The position numbers were made by a program, and so were the translations under genes. From Antedon mediterranea (lineage: Eukaryota; Echinodermata; Crinoidea; Comatulida; Antedonidae), in NCBI RefSeq assembly GCF_964355755.1, contig NC_092677.1, positions 10,316,601-10,380,600 of the forward strand: a stretch of 64,000 nt of DNA. Direction: 5' to 3'. This document shows, piece by piece, positions 49,801 through 61,560 of the stretch (position 1 is its first letter; each line of letters begins with the position of its first letter). The notes under the pieces were generated by a model, which was not told the DNA's origin, made no database searches, and saw only the letters and a list, made by a program, of their open reading frames with translations.

Positions 49801-52320
49801 TATAGCACAATAAACATGCGCAGAGTCGAATAATGGGTTCTGCACATGTCAATTGTGCTATAGTAACCAATTTTTATATAAATGGTTACTATAGCATAAT
49901 AAACATGCGCAGAGTCGAATAATGGGTTCTGCGCATGTCAATTGTGCTATAGTAACAAGTTTTATCGAAAAATAAAAAGGTCGAAAATTGACCATTTTTA
50001 GAAAAAATCCCTGTACTATAGTACAGGGAAATTTTCGAAAAATGGCTGATTTTCGACCCTTTTATTTTTTTACATAAATGGTTACAATAGCATAATAAAC
50101 ATGCGCAGCGTCAAATAATAAGTTCTGCGCATGTTGTGCAAGAGTAACCACTTTTGACATAAATGGTTACTATAGCATAATAAATATGTGCAGAGTCAAA
50201 TAATGGTTTCTGCGCACGTCAATTGTGCTATAGTAACCAGTTTTATCGAAAAATAAAAAGGTAGAAAATTGGCCATTTTTTGAAAAAATCCCTGTACAGT
50301 ACAGTACAGGGAAATTTTCGAAAAATGGCCGATTTTCGACCCTTTTATTTTTTGACATAAATGGTTACTATAGCATAATAAACATGCGCAGAGTCGAATA
50401 ATGGGTTCTGCGTATGTCAATTGTGCTATAGTAACCACTTTTGACATAAATGGTTACTATAGCATAATAAACATGCGCAGAGTCGAATAATGGGTTCTGC
50501 ACATGTCAATTGTGGCTATAGTAATCACTTTTGACATAAATGGTTACTATAGCATAATAAAAATGTGCAGAGTCGAATAATGGTTTCTGCGCAAGTCAAT
50601 TGTGCTATAGTAACCAGTTTTATCGAAAAATAAAAAGGTCGAAAATTGGCCATTTTTTGAAAAAATCCCTGTACTATAGTTCAGGTAAATTTTCGAAAAA
50701 TGGCCGATTTTCGACCCTTTTATTTTTTTACATAAATGGTTACTATAGCACAATAAACATGCGCAGAGTCGAATAATGGGTTCTGCACATGTCAATTGTG
50801 CTATAGTAACCAATTTTGACATAAAGGGTTACTATAGCATAATAAACATGGGCAGAGTCGAATAATGGGTTCTGCGCATGTCAATTGTGTTATAGTAACA
50901 CTTTTGATATAAATGGTTACTATAGCATAATAAACATGCGCAGAGTCGAATAATGCGTTCTGCGCATGTCAATTGTGCTATAGTAACCAGTTTTATCGAA
51001 AAATAAAAAGGTCGAAAATTGGCTATTTTTTTACAAAATCCCTGTACTATAGTACAGGGAAATTTTCGAAAAATGGCCGATTTTCGACCCTTTTATTTTT
51101 TGACATAAATGGTTACTATAGCATAATAAGCATGCGCAGCGTCAAATAATGGGTTCTGCGCATGTCAATTGTGCTATAGTAACACTTTTGATATAAATGG
51201 TTACTATAGCATAATAAACATGCGCAGAGTCGAATAATGCGTTCTGCGCATGTCAATTGTGCTATAGTAACCAGTTTTATCGAAAAATAAAAAGGTCGAA
51301 AATTGGCTATTTTTTTACAAAATCCCTGTACTATAGTACAGGGAAATTTTCGAAAAATGACCGATTTTCGACCCTTTTATTTTTTGACATAAATGGTTAC
51401 TATAGCACAATAAACATGCGCAGAGTCGAATAATGGGTTCTGCACATGTCAATTGTACTATAGTAACCACTTTTGACATAAATGGTTACTATAGCATAAT
51501 AAACATGCGCAGCGTCAAATAATGGGTTCTGCGCATGTCATTTGTGCTATAGTAACCACTTTTGACATAAATGGTTACTATAGCATAATAAACATGCGCA
51601 GAGTCGAATAATGGGTTCTGCGCATGTCAATTGTGCTATAGTAACCAGTTTTATCAAAAAATAAAAAGGTCGAAAATTGGCTATTTTTGGACAAAATCCC
51701 TGTACTATAGTACAGGGAAATTTTCGAAAAATGGCCGATTTTCGACCCTTTTATTTTTTGACATAAATGGTTACTATAGCATAATAAACATGCGCAGAGT
51801 CGAATAATGGTTTCTGCGCACGTCAATTGTGCTATAGTAACCAGTTTTATCGAAAAATAAAAAGGTCGAAAATTGGCCATTTTTTGAAAAAATCCCTGTA
51901 CTATAGTTCAGGTAAAGTTTCGAAAAATGGCCGATTTTCGACCCTTTTATTTTTTGACATAAATGGTTACTATAGCATAATAAACATGCGCAGAGTCGAA
52001 TAATGGGTTCTGCATATGTCAATTGTGCTATAGTAACCACTTTTGAAATAAATGGTTACTATAGCATAATAAACATGCGCAGAGTCGAATAATGGGTTCT
52101 GCGCATGTCAATTGTGCCTATAGTAATCACTTTTGACATAAATTGTTACTATAGCATAATAAACATGTGCGGAGTCGAATAATGGGTTCTGCGCATGTCA
52201 ATTGTGCTATAGTAACCAGTTTTATCGAAAAATAAAAAGGTCGAAAATTGGCCATTTATCGAAAAATAAAAAGGTTAAAAAATGGTCGAATTTCGACCCT
52301 TTTATTTTTTGACATAAATA
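43830..52320. repeat. palindromic two-module satellite array
   Basis: Module A (period 89) is an inverted repeat: GGTTACTATAGCATAATAAA, CATGCGCAGA, a short centre, TCTGCGCATG, then TGCTATAGTAACC. Module B (about 105 bases) is a second inverted repeat around GTACTATAGTAC, with arms ATCCCTGTAC/GTACAGGGA, AAAATTGGCCATTTTT/AAAAATGGCCGATTTT and AATAAAAAGGTCGAAA/TTTCGACCCTTTTATT. By hand count there are about 25 B modules and some sixty A modules, giving units A+B (~194), 2A+B (~285) and 3A+B (~374), and larger repeats of about 747. No gene is seen inside; the recurring open frames on both strands follow from the repeats. Confidence 0.95.
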
Positions 52321-53240
52321 GTTACTATACGTCTATAAGATGATCATAATGCAATATATGCACATATATAGCAATATTATTGAATATTAATAATAGTATT
52401 TTAAAAAGTGCATATTTTGGCCACCAAATTTCGACCCTTTTATATACGTTTTTTTTTATATACGCTTTTCGATACGTCTATAAGATGATCATAACGCAAT
52501 ATATGCACATATATAGCAATATTATTGCATAATAATAGTATTTTAAAAGTGTATATTTTGGCTATTTTTCGAAAAAATCCCTGTACTAAAGTAAAGAGAT
52601 TTTTTCAAAAAATGGCAAAATTTCGACCCTTTTTTTTGACAGAAATAGTAACTATACGTCTATAAGATGATCATAACGCAATATATGCACATATATAGCA
52701 ATATTATTGCATAATAATAGTATTTTAAAAAGTGCATATTTTGGCCATTTTTCGAAAAAATCCCTGTAGTAAAGGGATTTTTTCAAAAATGGCCAAATTT
52801 CGACCCTTTTATTTTTTGACGTAAATAGTTACTATACGTCTATAAGATTATCATAACGCAATATATGCACATATATATAGCAATATTATTGCATAATAAT
52901 AGTATTTTAAAAAGTGCATATTTTGACAATATTTTGCAAAAAATCCCTGTTCTGCATAATATTATAAAATGTTGATATTTATTTTTCGAAAATATCCCTG
53001 TACAAAGTACAATGAAATTTTTGAAAAATGGCCAAATTTTCATGCCCAGAATTACATAATGTGGTCTTTGCATACCTCAATACATATTTTAAACAGTCGA
53101 TATTTTGGGCATTAAAAAAAAAAAATCCCTGTTATAAAATTTTATAAAAGATGGCCAAAATTTTACCCTTTTTATTTTTGTTGACATAACTGGTTACTAC
53201 ATCTCTATAACATAGTAATAATGCAATATCTGCAATATAG
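52321..53240. repeat. diverged right flank of the palindromic satellite
   Basis: Four to five diverged units of about 180 bases with ACGTCTATAAGATGATCATA, GCAATATATGCACATATATA, TTGCATAATAATAGTATTTT, TTCGAAAAAATCCCTGTA and TTCGACCCTTTTATTTTTTG. Decay increases to the right. Confidence 0.8.
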
Positions 53241-54810
53241 CAATATTACTATTGCTATAATTTAAAGTTCATTTCCTGTACTATATTGTCAATATTAGGC
53301 ATATAGGCCTATATTCTAATAATTATAACACTAATAATACTAAAAGAAGTTGCACATGATTTATTATAGACTTATCAACTGGTAGTTGATTTTATTAGAA
53401 GTATGGCATGTTACACATATCTATCATTGTATTTAAACTAATACTTTGCAGTTATGATTAGCAAAATACCTGGCAAATTAAATTACTAAAAATCACAAAA
53501 TATATTATAAATTGGATTTTAAATGAAGAAAAACATTATTTCTCTGTATTTTTTAAGTCCGTAACAATTGTTTTGAATGACAGTACAATGTTTAAAAGGC
53601 TCAAGGTAACATTATTGTATTCACTATTTCAAGTAACAAAAATCTCATTTAAATGTTATTTTAAAAAAAAAGACAAAAAAGGTAAAAATAATATAACATA
53701 GCTTTGGCAAATACAGACCATTTTGTGAAAACCATATCATTCTGCTGCAAAAAAATAAACGTATAACAGCAAAGATACGCTAGGTACTCCAAAATCACAC
53801 ACATTATTCAGGTTGTACCACCCCTCAAACATGCCCCTTCCCTCCCAATATCATCATGGTCTACCCCTAGCATTGCACTTTAAATACATCATGATTCATT
53901 TGTTACTTAAATACACATTCAGCATAAGAAATTGGGCTGCAAAATCTGTAATAACCTGGCAACATATTATTAAATCTTTAATCCGCGTATAACACACATG
54001 CTTTATTGTTTTTGTTGTTTAAAATTGTTAACAAACATGTGATGGGCTATTTTAAAATTAAAACAAAAAAAGTTAGCTACTTGTTTTGAAACACCCACAA
54101 AATCTTTGTCCGGCAAAGCGTCAGAGCATCTTAATACTGCTGTATGCTGGGCTTTCAATGCTGCCAAGATGTGTTATATTTTGTTTTAATGCATATTTCA
54201 CAAAATGTCAACTTGAAACTACAAACTCCACATAAGCATACTGTATTTTCATACATTTCTCTTTGTTAATATCATTGTTATCAATAAAAATGTTTTACCC
54301 ACTGTTCCAATGGTATCATTCATTTGTCTGCTAGCAGCACATATAAAGATATTTGTAAAAAGTTTATGGAGTAGTCTGAATTAAGCAACTAAAATGAAAC
54401 TAGAAGTGATGATAAATAGGCCTAGAATGTGATGGATCTTATTCCCTTGTGAAAAAAGAAACCCCCTATAACAATCTGGTAACGGAAATATTCTGCATAG
54501 CCTTGCAACTCCATAGAATTATTTATCTGATATATTTTAAAATTAGAAACACCTAGAAAATTCAATATCTAAAAGCAAATGGAATCTTTCCTATTAGTGT
54601 TCTTAAAGCAGTTTCCACATGGGCCTATAACTGAATTAAATAAATAAATTGCTAATATAATATAATAATATAGTTAATTTTCTGGAACAGTATATTGTGG
54701 ATTTGAAACAAACAGTTGAGTATGAGGAAAATGTGCATAACATTTCTTACGATACAAATTATAACATATATGACCGAGTATAGTCCCATGGGGCCTGGAT
54801 ATGAAATTTG
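53241..54810. other. no gene seen
   Basis: AT-rich sequence between the satellite flank and the 18-bp minisatellite; nothing recognisable on either strand. Confidence 0.55.
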
Positions 54811-55117
54811 GAGATTATACTTGAGTATGGGATTTCACTTGAGTATGGGATTATACTTGAGCATGGGATCATACTTGACCATGGGATCGTACTTGAGCAT
54901 GGGATTGTACTTGAGTATAGGATTGAACTTGAGCATGAGATTGTACTTGGGCGCGAGATTGTACTTGGGCGCGAGATTGTACTTGGGCACGAGATTGTAA
55001 TTGAACATGGGCTTGTCCTTGAGCATAGGATCGTACTTGAGCATGGGATTATACTTGAGCATGGGATTGTACTGCAGCCTGGGACTGTAATTGGGCATGG
55101 GATTATACTCGATCCTA
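54811..55117. repeat. 18-bp minisatellite
   Basis: About 17 units of ACTTGAGCATGGGATTGT. Because the period is a multiple of three and the unit lacks stops, several frames on both strands stay open for about 90 codons; none has gene-like flanks. Confidence 0.95.
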
Positions 55118-55915
55118 TACGGTAAATCTTATTATGTACACTGTAATTTTATTAACAGTTTAATAGTTCAATAAATTATTATTTAACTCCTAAAAATAAT
55201 ATGTCATAAAGAAATTAAGCTGTGGCTATATTCTTATATAAATCTCAAGTATTTAAACTGTGGGGTGGAAATTATTACTAATAAAGTATCTATTTTTAAA
55301 TATTTTATCTATCTATTTATTGAAACCATTTCGTAAGGTTCTGGAGTTTATTGATGTCACTATGTAAGAGTATGACTTATAATTGCATGATACCTACCAG
55401 AGTAGCTAGTTCCTGTTGCATGGAAAATCAATAATAATGGATATTAAGGGTCAAAGTTGAAGGCTACAAAAATCCTTGATTTATAACATATTATCTGTCT
55501 CCAACAAAAGGCAAATATTGACCTTGGAAAGTTTGTCTAGACCTACTTGTTGAAGACATGTCAACACTTGTTGCAATAAAATAGATTGTTTTTTAAATAG
55601 TACACAGTTGTAAATAACATTATTATAATCTAGACTACAACATCTTCACTAGTTCAGCAGCTAACATTTAAATGTTCTCCAATTACTGGGAATTTGTGAT
55701 ATACGCATCAAAATCCATTTATTCCTTTAGGCAAAGAAAGATATCCAGCAATCAGTTTTTGTTTGACACTCCAGGATCGCTTCATAACGCTCAACATCCA
55801 GTAGTAAACATATATTTCATTTGGTCCATGCATGCTTTTTCTATATTCCAACGATTTAAAAAAACCACAACTTGCCCGAGCTCACCATTTTCATCCGCAC
55901 GTTTCGTTCCAATTG

Positions 55916-57508
55916 TTAAGAATTATTGTTTTCCGTCGTATCATTTTCCTTTCCTTTAACATTAGATTTATCTTTAATTTTCTCTGACAACTTTCTATCT
56001 TTTGCACTTCTCTGTGTGTCATCTTTGGTTGTTATTGCATTGGCTGATACAAGCCTTTGGCCTGTCATTGCTTTGTTATATGGAGGTAATTCCTCCGTGT
56101 CCAATATGTTAAGAGAAGTCCTTGTTTCACTGTCTAAATATTTTACATGTTTTAATCGAGGGCTTGGCGTTCGATGACGATCAGAACTTAATCTTGATAA
56201 ATTTGATCGTAAAGACGGACTAGATTGCAACAAATCGGTTGGCATTTGACCGCTACCAACGACTACGTTTGGTGCGGCACGAATGCTACTTGGTTCATTT
56301 TCTAAATACACATCAAGAAAAATGCGTTTAGGAGTTTTACCCTCTCCGTCTGGTAATTTGACAGATGCGGGATAGTTTTCAGTTAGTGAATTATTTCCAC
56401 GTATAATTTTACCTTGTTCACGCAAGCGTTCTTGTTGTACTACTTGTGAAAAGGCATTTTGATATATTAATAACGGTGGCTGCCTCTGTAAAAACAACAA
56501 ATAAATAGATTGATATTCCTCACTGATAAATGCTTGCCGATATGTGTACGTGATGACACACACAGAATTTTGTAAATACTTTGACATGATGATGAAAAAA
56601 TGGATGGATGACCCTGTAAAGGTACAGTAGGATCCCTCTTTTGGGACACCCTATTCAGAGGATACTCCAAATATTAGGGGACACTTTGAGAAAATACAGT
56701 ATTTATCTAATATTTGTCCCCATAATAGCAATACAGTGCCCAATAAGTATGAACATTTTTGCATCTAACTAAAGGACATTCATTCATCATTGATTATTCA
56801 TATAGCAAAAATTAATTATGAATATTTTATTAGCAATAAACACGCAAGTTTTTGAGTCAATGTTCGGATAAATGTTGGTAGGCTTTAGAAGTTTTGTTTA
56901 TCTTAAAGAGGAAGTCTAGGTTTATTATTTTTAGTAAATTTCAAAATATTTCCTCACTAGGAAAAAGTGCTTATTTTTTTTTAAAGAACAAGTAGAGGTA
57001 TCAACACCAGGCTAGTGATCTAGGTGTCGTGGGTTCAATCCCAGTCAACAATTATTTGCAATTTTTTCACAATATTTTCAAAATGTACATTTGCGTCAGA
57101 CTAGAGTGAGCATCAATTCACCAAATTATTCCAATTCTAGAGCAAAACAACCTACAAAAATGATCTATAATTCATGGAAAGTTATTAGATTTCAGAGAAA
57201 CTGATCCAAATGATTCCAAGTTCTTTCATTTTCATTTTACGTAACCACGAAAATTAATTTTGACATGAAATAAAAAGAGTGTAATCTAAGCAGGTGAAGT
57301 GTACTTACCACAGGCGGTGTTTGGTTGCCCACTGGGCTTGGTACGTAGACTTGATGATGTCGTTGGTCTCCCCGTCTAGGTCGATTATTATAACTAAACA
57401 TGACTACACAACATACCACCAACAAAAATAACGTGAAGCAAGTAGGCGCTAGAATCCAGATGATAATAAAATCAAATTGCTGGTTTTCTTTTACTACTGT
57501 TGGCTTAT
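55916..57508 (-). CDS. 3' part of a gene for a single-pass membrane protein (unrecognised)
   Basis: Two exons are clear on the minus strand: 57508-57309 (200 nt, entering in phase 1, leaving in phase 0) and 56485-55916 (570 nt to the stop). Both have good splice sites. The first carries DKPTVVKENQQFDF, then a transmembrane helix (IIIWILAPTCFTLFLLVVCC), then a basic juxtamembrane segment (NNRPRRGDQRHH), so the C-terminus is probably cytoplasmic. The tail is about 215 residues, low in complexity, rich in Ser, Arg, Lys and Asn, with a TPSPRLKHVKYLD patch and an LPPY motif that could bind a WW domain; no enzymatic domain is visible. The ectodomain is upstream, at higher coordinates, and mostly unidentified. 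I do not recognise the family. A minus-strand AATAAA lies at 55723-55718. Confidence 0.72.
56990..57052 (+). mobile_element. tRNA-like fragment with B box
   Basis: CTAGTGATCTAGGTGTCGTG followed by GGTTCAATCCCAG (B box 57032-57042) looks like the anticodon and T-arm half of a tRNA-derived SINE. The D-arm half is degenerate, so it is not an intact tRNA gene. Confidence 0.4.
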
Positions 57509-59384
57509 CTGGAAAATACAACAAAATTATTACATAATGCAAGATTTTGATTAATTAGGAATAAAGGCAACATACAGAAATTATTATGGTCAAATAAACA
57601 CACATTCATATACAATGTTCTCCGTATATTGAACCCTAGGTGAAAAAAAATGGGTTCTTCCCGCTTTTATTTCTTCAAAATAAATCATGAATACTACTGC
57701 ATAAACACATAATCTAAAAGCAGACAATCATGTATGTATACTGTACTATTAAACCAATTAGTGGCATTTCAGAACGATGAAAATAGAACATTAACACAAT
57801 TATAATGTTTCTTATTCAGTGTAAGAGGTGGAATGAATATCCGATTACGACATCAAGAAATAAATGGCTGTTCTCAGCGCAAAATAGTCACGAAAGGTCA
57901 TGATTGTGTAATAATAAAACATCATCATCAGACAAAATCGATGAGTTTCTTATTAACCTGGCAAGTGCGTGTCGGTTCAAGTTGAAATAAAACATTTAGT
58001 CATTACAATGAGTGAATTAATGATGAACACATTATAGCGAAAATGTTATGTATGCTGAAATTATTCTGTGCGTCATAACGCGGCTGATGTTTTGTGAAAT
58101 TAACTGTATTCAAAATTATAATCACAACGCTCTATAACAATGGTATGATCTCAAATATACTACTGTACTATAGAAAGTAATACATACTTTACAAAAAGTA
58201 ATAGTTGTTTTATTACGCTAGAAGTGACTTCATTTTGATCTTAAAATAACTAATTCATAGCACATAATGAATTCCTGTTCCAAGAAATAAGAAGTAAAGT
58301 TTTAGGTTAATCAAAAATCTTTGAAATATCTGTGTTAAAGACAACACTAGCATGTACATCACCGAGGCGTTGCTTGCTTCCGTGTACACGCAATGTGAGC
58401 GTCATTACTTAATAGAATCATTTCATGTACTGAGTAATTAACCGTGGAGTGTAGACAGAACAATAGTGTATTTGATCGCTACAGTCAAATGGAAGGCAAT
58501 TGAATAGTGTGTCTAGACAGACGAAAATGATAACAATCATCTTACAGGAAAAGGGTTGGTTGTTAAGATCACCTAATGATACTAGTATGGTTTCCAAAGA
58601 TTGAATTTTTTTTAATGGTGTCTTTTTTGTTCTCATGCTATTAATCTTCGTTTTCTAAATGAAATATCAATTGAAACAATATATATTTTAATAGAATATT
58701 TACTTGATTTTGCTTAAATTTCAAAGCATTTAATTCCACAATGATAAAATGTTTATGATTTGACAAAACAACGTTTCACACAGCCTTTTATTAATTGTCA
58801 TGATTATGTAAAATAACTTCTTTTGTCATTATACAAAACATAGTTTAATTGCTTTTAATTTCTGTTTATTTTTTTAATGGTGTAATCAAACATTTTGTCA
58901 AAAAAAAGAAGAAAATATAACTTGGGAATGGTTTAGGGGAACATTGCATATTATTTAAACAACAACCAGGAAATAGATTTATCCAGCTTGTCTGACAAAC
59001 TATGTTTCACCTAAGCCATTTTCTTACAGACGTGCCATATCAGACTATCATGCAAGAATATAACCAGTATACCGACTTTCAATGAGAAAAGGTTGAGGTA
59101 TATCTGTCCAATAGTGTCCCTCAAAATGATATTAATTGAGGGCGCCCTATACTGTTACTAAAAATTGTAGTTCTTATTTTCTGTACCATACATAGTCCAC
59201 ATTATCATTTTTTCGATTGTAATGTGAAAAGATTGCGGCGAAGGCATTAAAACACTTGACCGCTTAAGACGACGTCACAAGGGATATGATGGCTTTCGTT
59301 CTCTAGGAATATTCCTAGTGATGGGTCTTGGGCAAGTCTGGCCCATTCTGACGGAAAACAATATTGGCATGGTAATAATATTAC

Positions 59385-59408
59385 CTGTATATACCCTGGG
59401 ACACAGTT
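59385..59408 (-). CDS. candidate 24-nt micro-exon
   Basis: On the minus strand a strong acceptor (CCCTTTTCTCACAG) is followed 24 nt later by a donor (ACAG|GTAATA). Read in phase 1 it gives xLCPRVYT and joins the membrane exon at 57508 without a stop. Read in phase 2, as the 60.3-60.4 kb candidate exon would require, the junction makes a stop codon. The splice signals are good but there is no other support. Confidence 0.25.
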
Positions 59409-59480
59409 CTGTGAGAAAAGGGTTATAGCATTTAGTTTATTTCCAGTGTTCTCAACCACAGAATGTCTGTGCTTCTACAA

Positions 59481-59643
59481 AGCCAATTGTCACTATCAAA
59501 CTGTATGTGACAACAAATGTGATGTGCCCATATATGGACACGATGATGTCATATCACTACCATATTTGGGCATATCACTACCATATTTGGACACATCATA
59601 CTTTTTTGTCAAACTAGTTTGGTAACTTGTAGACAGAGCTTAA
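59481..59643. mobile_element. palindromic MITE, family 1
   Basis: Left terminus is degenerate (AGCCAATTGTCACTATCAAA); the right end is GTAGACAGAGCTTAA. The core is intact. Confidence 0.8.
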
Positions 59644-60292
59644 GCATATATATTGGTTGTTGTGCAATAGAATTGGTGCACACACTATACCCACAACACA
59701 GTCCAAAGTGCTATTTTGTGTTTCATGTAAACAATACACCATGACATCTACAATCGGTAATTGTTATTTAAACTTTCATTGTCAAAAAACAAAAAGATAT
59801 TTGGAAATTCCTTGAAACCTGATAGAAACAAAGCCGATAAATAAGCACAGGCAACAACAATGTATTTTTAATTCTAACATTTATATACCAATTCCTACAA
59901 TTGTATGCTTGGAAATTTCATTAAATGTGTAGAGCCACTAAATTTCAACAACCATTCCTAGCTTTCATTACTGTAAAGAATTATATAGGCCTATTTATTG
60001 CCAATTTAGGTTCGTTGATTTTTATAAGAGCAATTTTTGTGACATTGAAAATCGGATTGCAATTCTTTATAACATAATTAACGTCAATTGATTTTTCATC
60101 AAAGGTCAACTAGGGTCAATTTGTGGAAAGGGTTATATTATCTACTTAAGAACTTGGTAATAAAAAAAAAATCATCAATAAGAATAAACTTTATTTGTAT
60201 AAAGACAATAACAAATAAATAGTACCTTTCTAAAAATTATATAATAAAATAAAAAAAATTTGGCAGGTAAACTGGTAAGGTAGATAACTTAC

Positions 60293-60417
60293 TGTTTGAA
60301 GATTTTAATCACTTGGAGATATATTTCCTCCCTAAAGGCCACATGAACTTCTAACCTCAAATTAACAAGACCTTGGTCGACATCGCACCTTAGGTTTGAA
60401 CGGCCAAATTCACTTAC
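60293..60417 (-). CDS. possible upstream exon, SEA-like fragment
   Basis: A 125-nt minus-strand stretch is open in one frame only. It begins after an AAG acceptor and ends at a good donor (AACA|GTAAGTT). It encodes 41 residues including LRLEVHVAFREEIYLQVIKIF, which has the alternation of a folded domain and loosely recalls the middle of SEA modules that precede the membrane in mucin-like proteins. It lies 2.8 kb upstream of the membrane-spanning exon. Its end phase (2) does not match the start phase (1) of that exon, so at least one more exon would be needed. The acceptor has a weak pyrimidine tract. It could be a chance open stretch. Confidence 0.3.
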
Positions 60418-61491
60418 CTTTCAAATAAAAGAACGCTAACCGAGTTAACGTCTACAGTAGGTAACACGATTAGGACAGAGTAAAACCATTGTTTTTGTGA
60501 TACGTCGGAGGGCATGTGTTTCTTCAGCTGTATGTGCCCTTTCGGAGCATAGACATAGCATTAACTACTGTATGCCTCAAGCTTCACTGATTGGCTGAGC
60601 AGAAACGATATAGACGAGACTTGTTCTACGAGCCAAAGACCAAGTGCTTTGACAACAGCTGAATTGAAAGCAATAATAAGTCATCGGTAGTTTTACATAG
60701 TTCTCAAGCACAATAGGTTGTCTTGTTGTATACTCTATGCTATTTAAGTATATTCAACAGTTAATACGCACCATTGACTCCATTTGTAATCACAACATAT
60801 ACACATAGTCTATTACTATAAAGCATATCAAATACATTTTGAATGAGGGGAGTACTAGCATGGGCAGTAAGACCCTGTCGCTTTTAAAATGGTAAACATT
60901 TTTTTTTAACCTGCCAATAAGAATTTTTATCATTGCATTGACATTTCCTATTTCAACAAAAAGTAAACTACGTATGATGATAATTTCGTATTCATTTTTA
61001 CCAGATATGTTATCAGTTGTAAATACTTGTGAATATCAAGAAAATGTAAACATGTAATTTGTAGACATAACAATTAACATACTAGTCATCACAGTACATT
61101 TATAAGATACCGGCACATAGGTCATGTTTAACAATGTGAACACTTACTCATGACAAACATTTATAAAAAACAGCATCATTATCCATTATATGATAATGCT
61201 GAAGATTTCACATCAAATGTTGTACATTGTTGATAATAAACATTGAATGTGAACCTAGCAGTTGAATAAATCTAGTGGCAGTTTTCATCGCTGTTGGTTG
61301 TGAACTAAATAAAATTAATAAAAGAAAGAAATAAATCCATGACATCATGCGCCCTCTGTAGATATACTATTGTAGGGATAACATATAAATAATATATATT
61401 GCCTCAGTGAAATTCAAACTCTTTTGACAAATTCCAAGTTAATTTTTGGGGGACCTATCAGGTACCACTACATACTTTCATATTCGTGGTA

Positions 61492-61560
61492 AGGGAGGAG
61501 AAAGGAAGAGGGAGGTGAAAGAGGGGAAGGGAAGAGGAAAGTAAGAAGAGGAGAGAGGTG
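61492..61560 (+). repeat. polypurine tract
   Basis: About 70 nearly pure A/G bases (GGTAAGGGAGGAGAAAGGAA and onward) on the plus strand. Confidence 0.85.

Noticed and set aside
43830-52320. CRISPR-like array
   Set aside because: The repeats are contiguous, palindromic and long, without unique spacers, in an intron-containing eukaryotic genome.
54716-55125. Open frames of 87-105 codons on both strands at 54.7-55.1 kb
   Set aside because: They are translations of an 18-bp minisatellite whose period is a multiple of three.
55672-56177. Plus-strand open frames opposite the membrane-protein exon
   Set aside because: They are partly shadows of the minus-strand coding exon, with no independent support.
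57003-57052. Intact tRNA gene
   Set aside because: Only the anticodon/T-arm half with a B box is present; no acceptor stem pairing or good A box.
59247-59459. 70-codon minus-strand open frame with SEWARLAQDPSLGIF
   Set aside because: It looks somewhat protein-like but has no acceptor in phase or family match. Only the 24-nt micro-exon candidate within it has good splice signals, in another reading frame.
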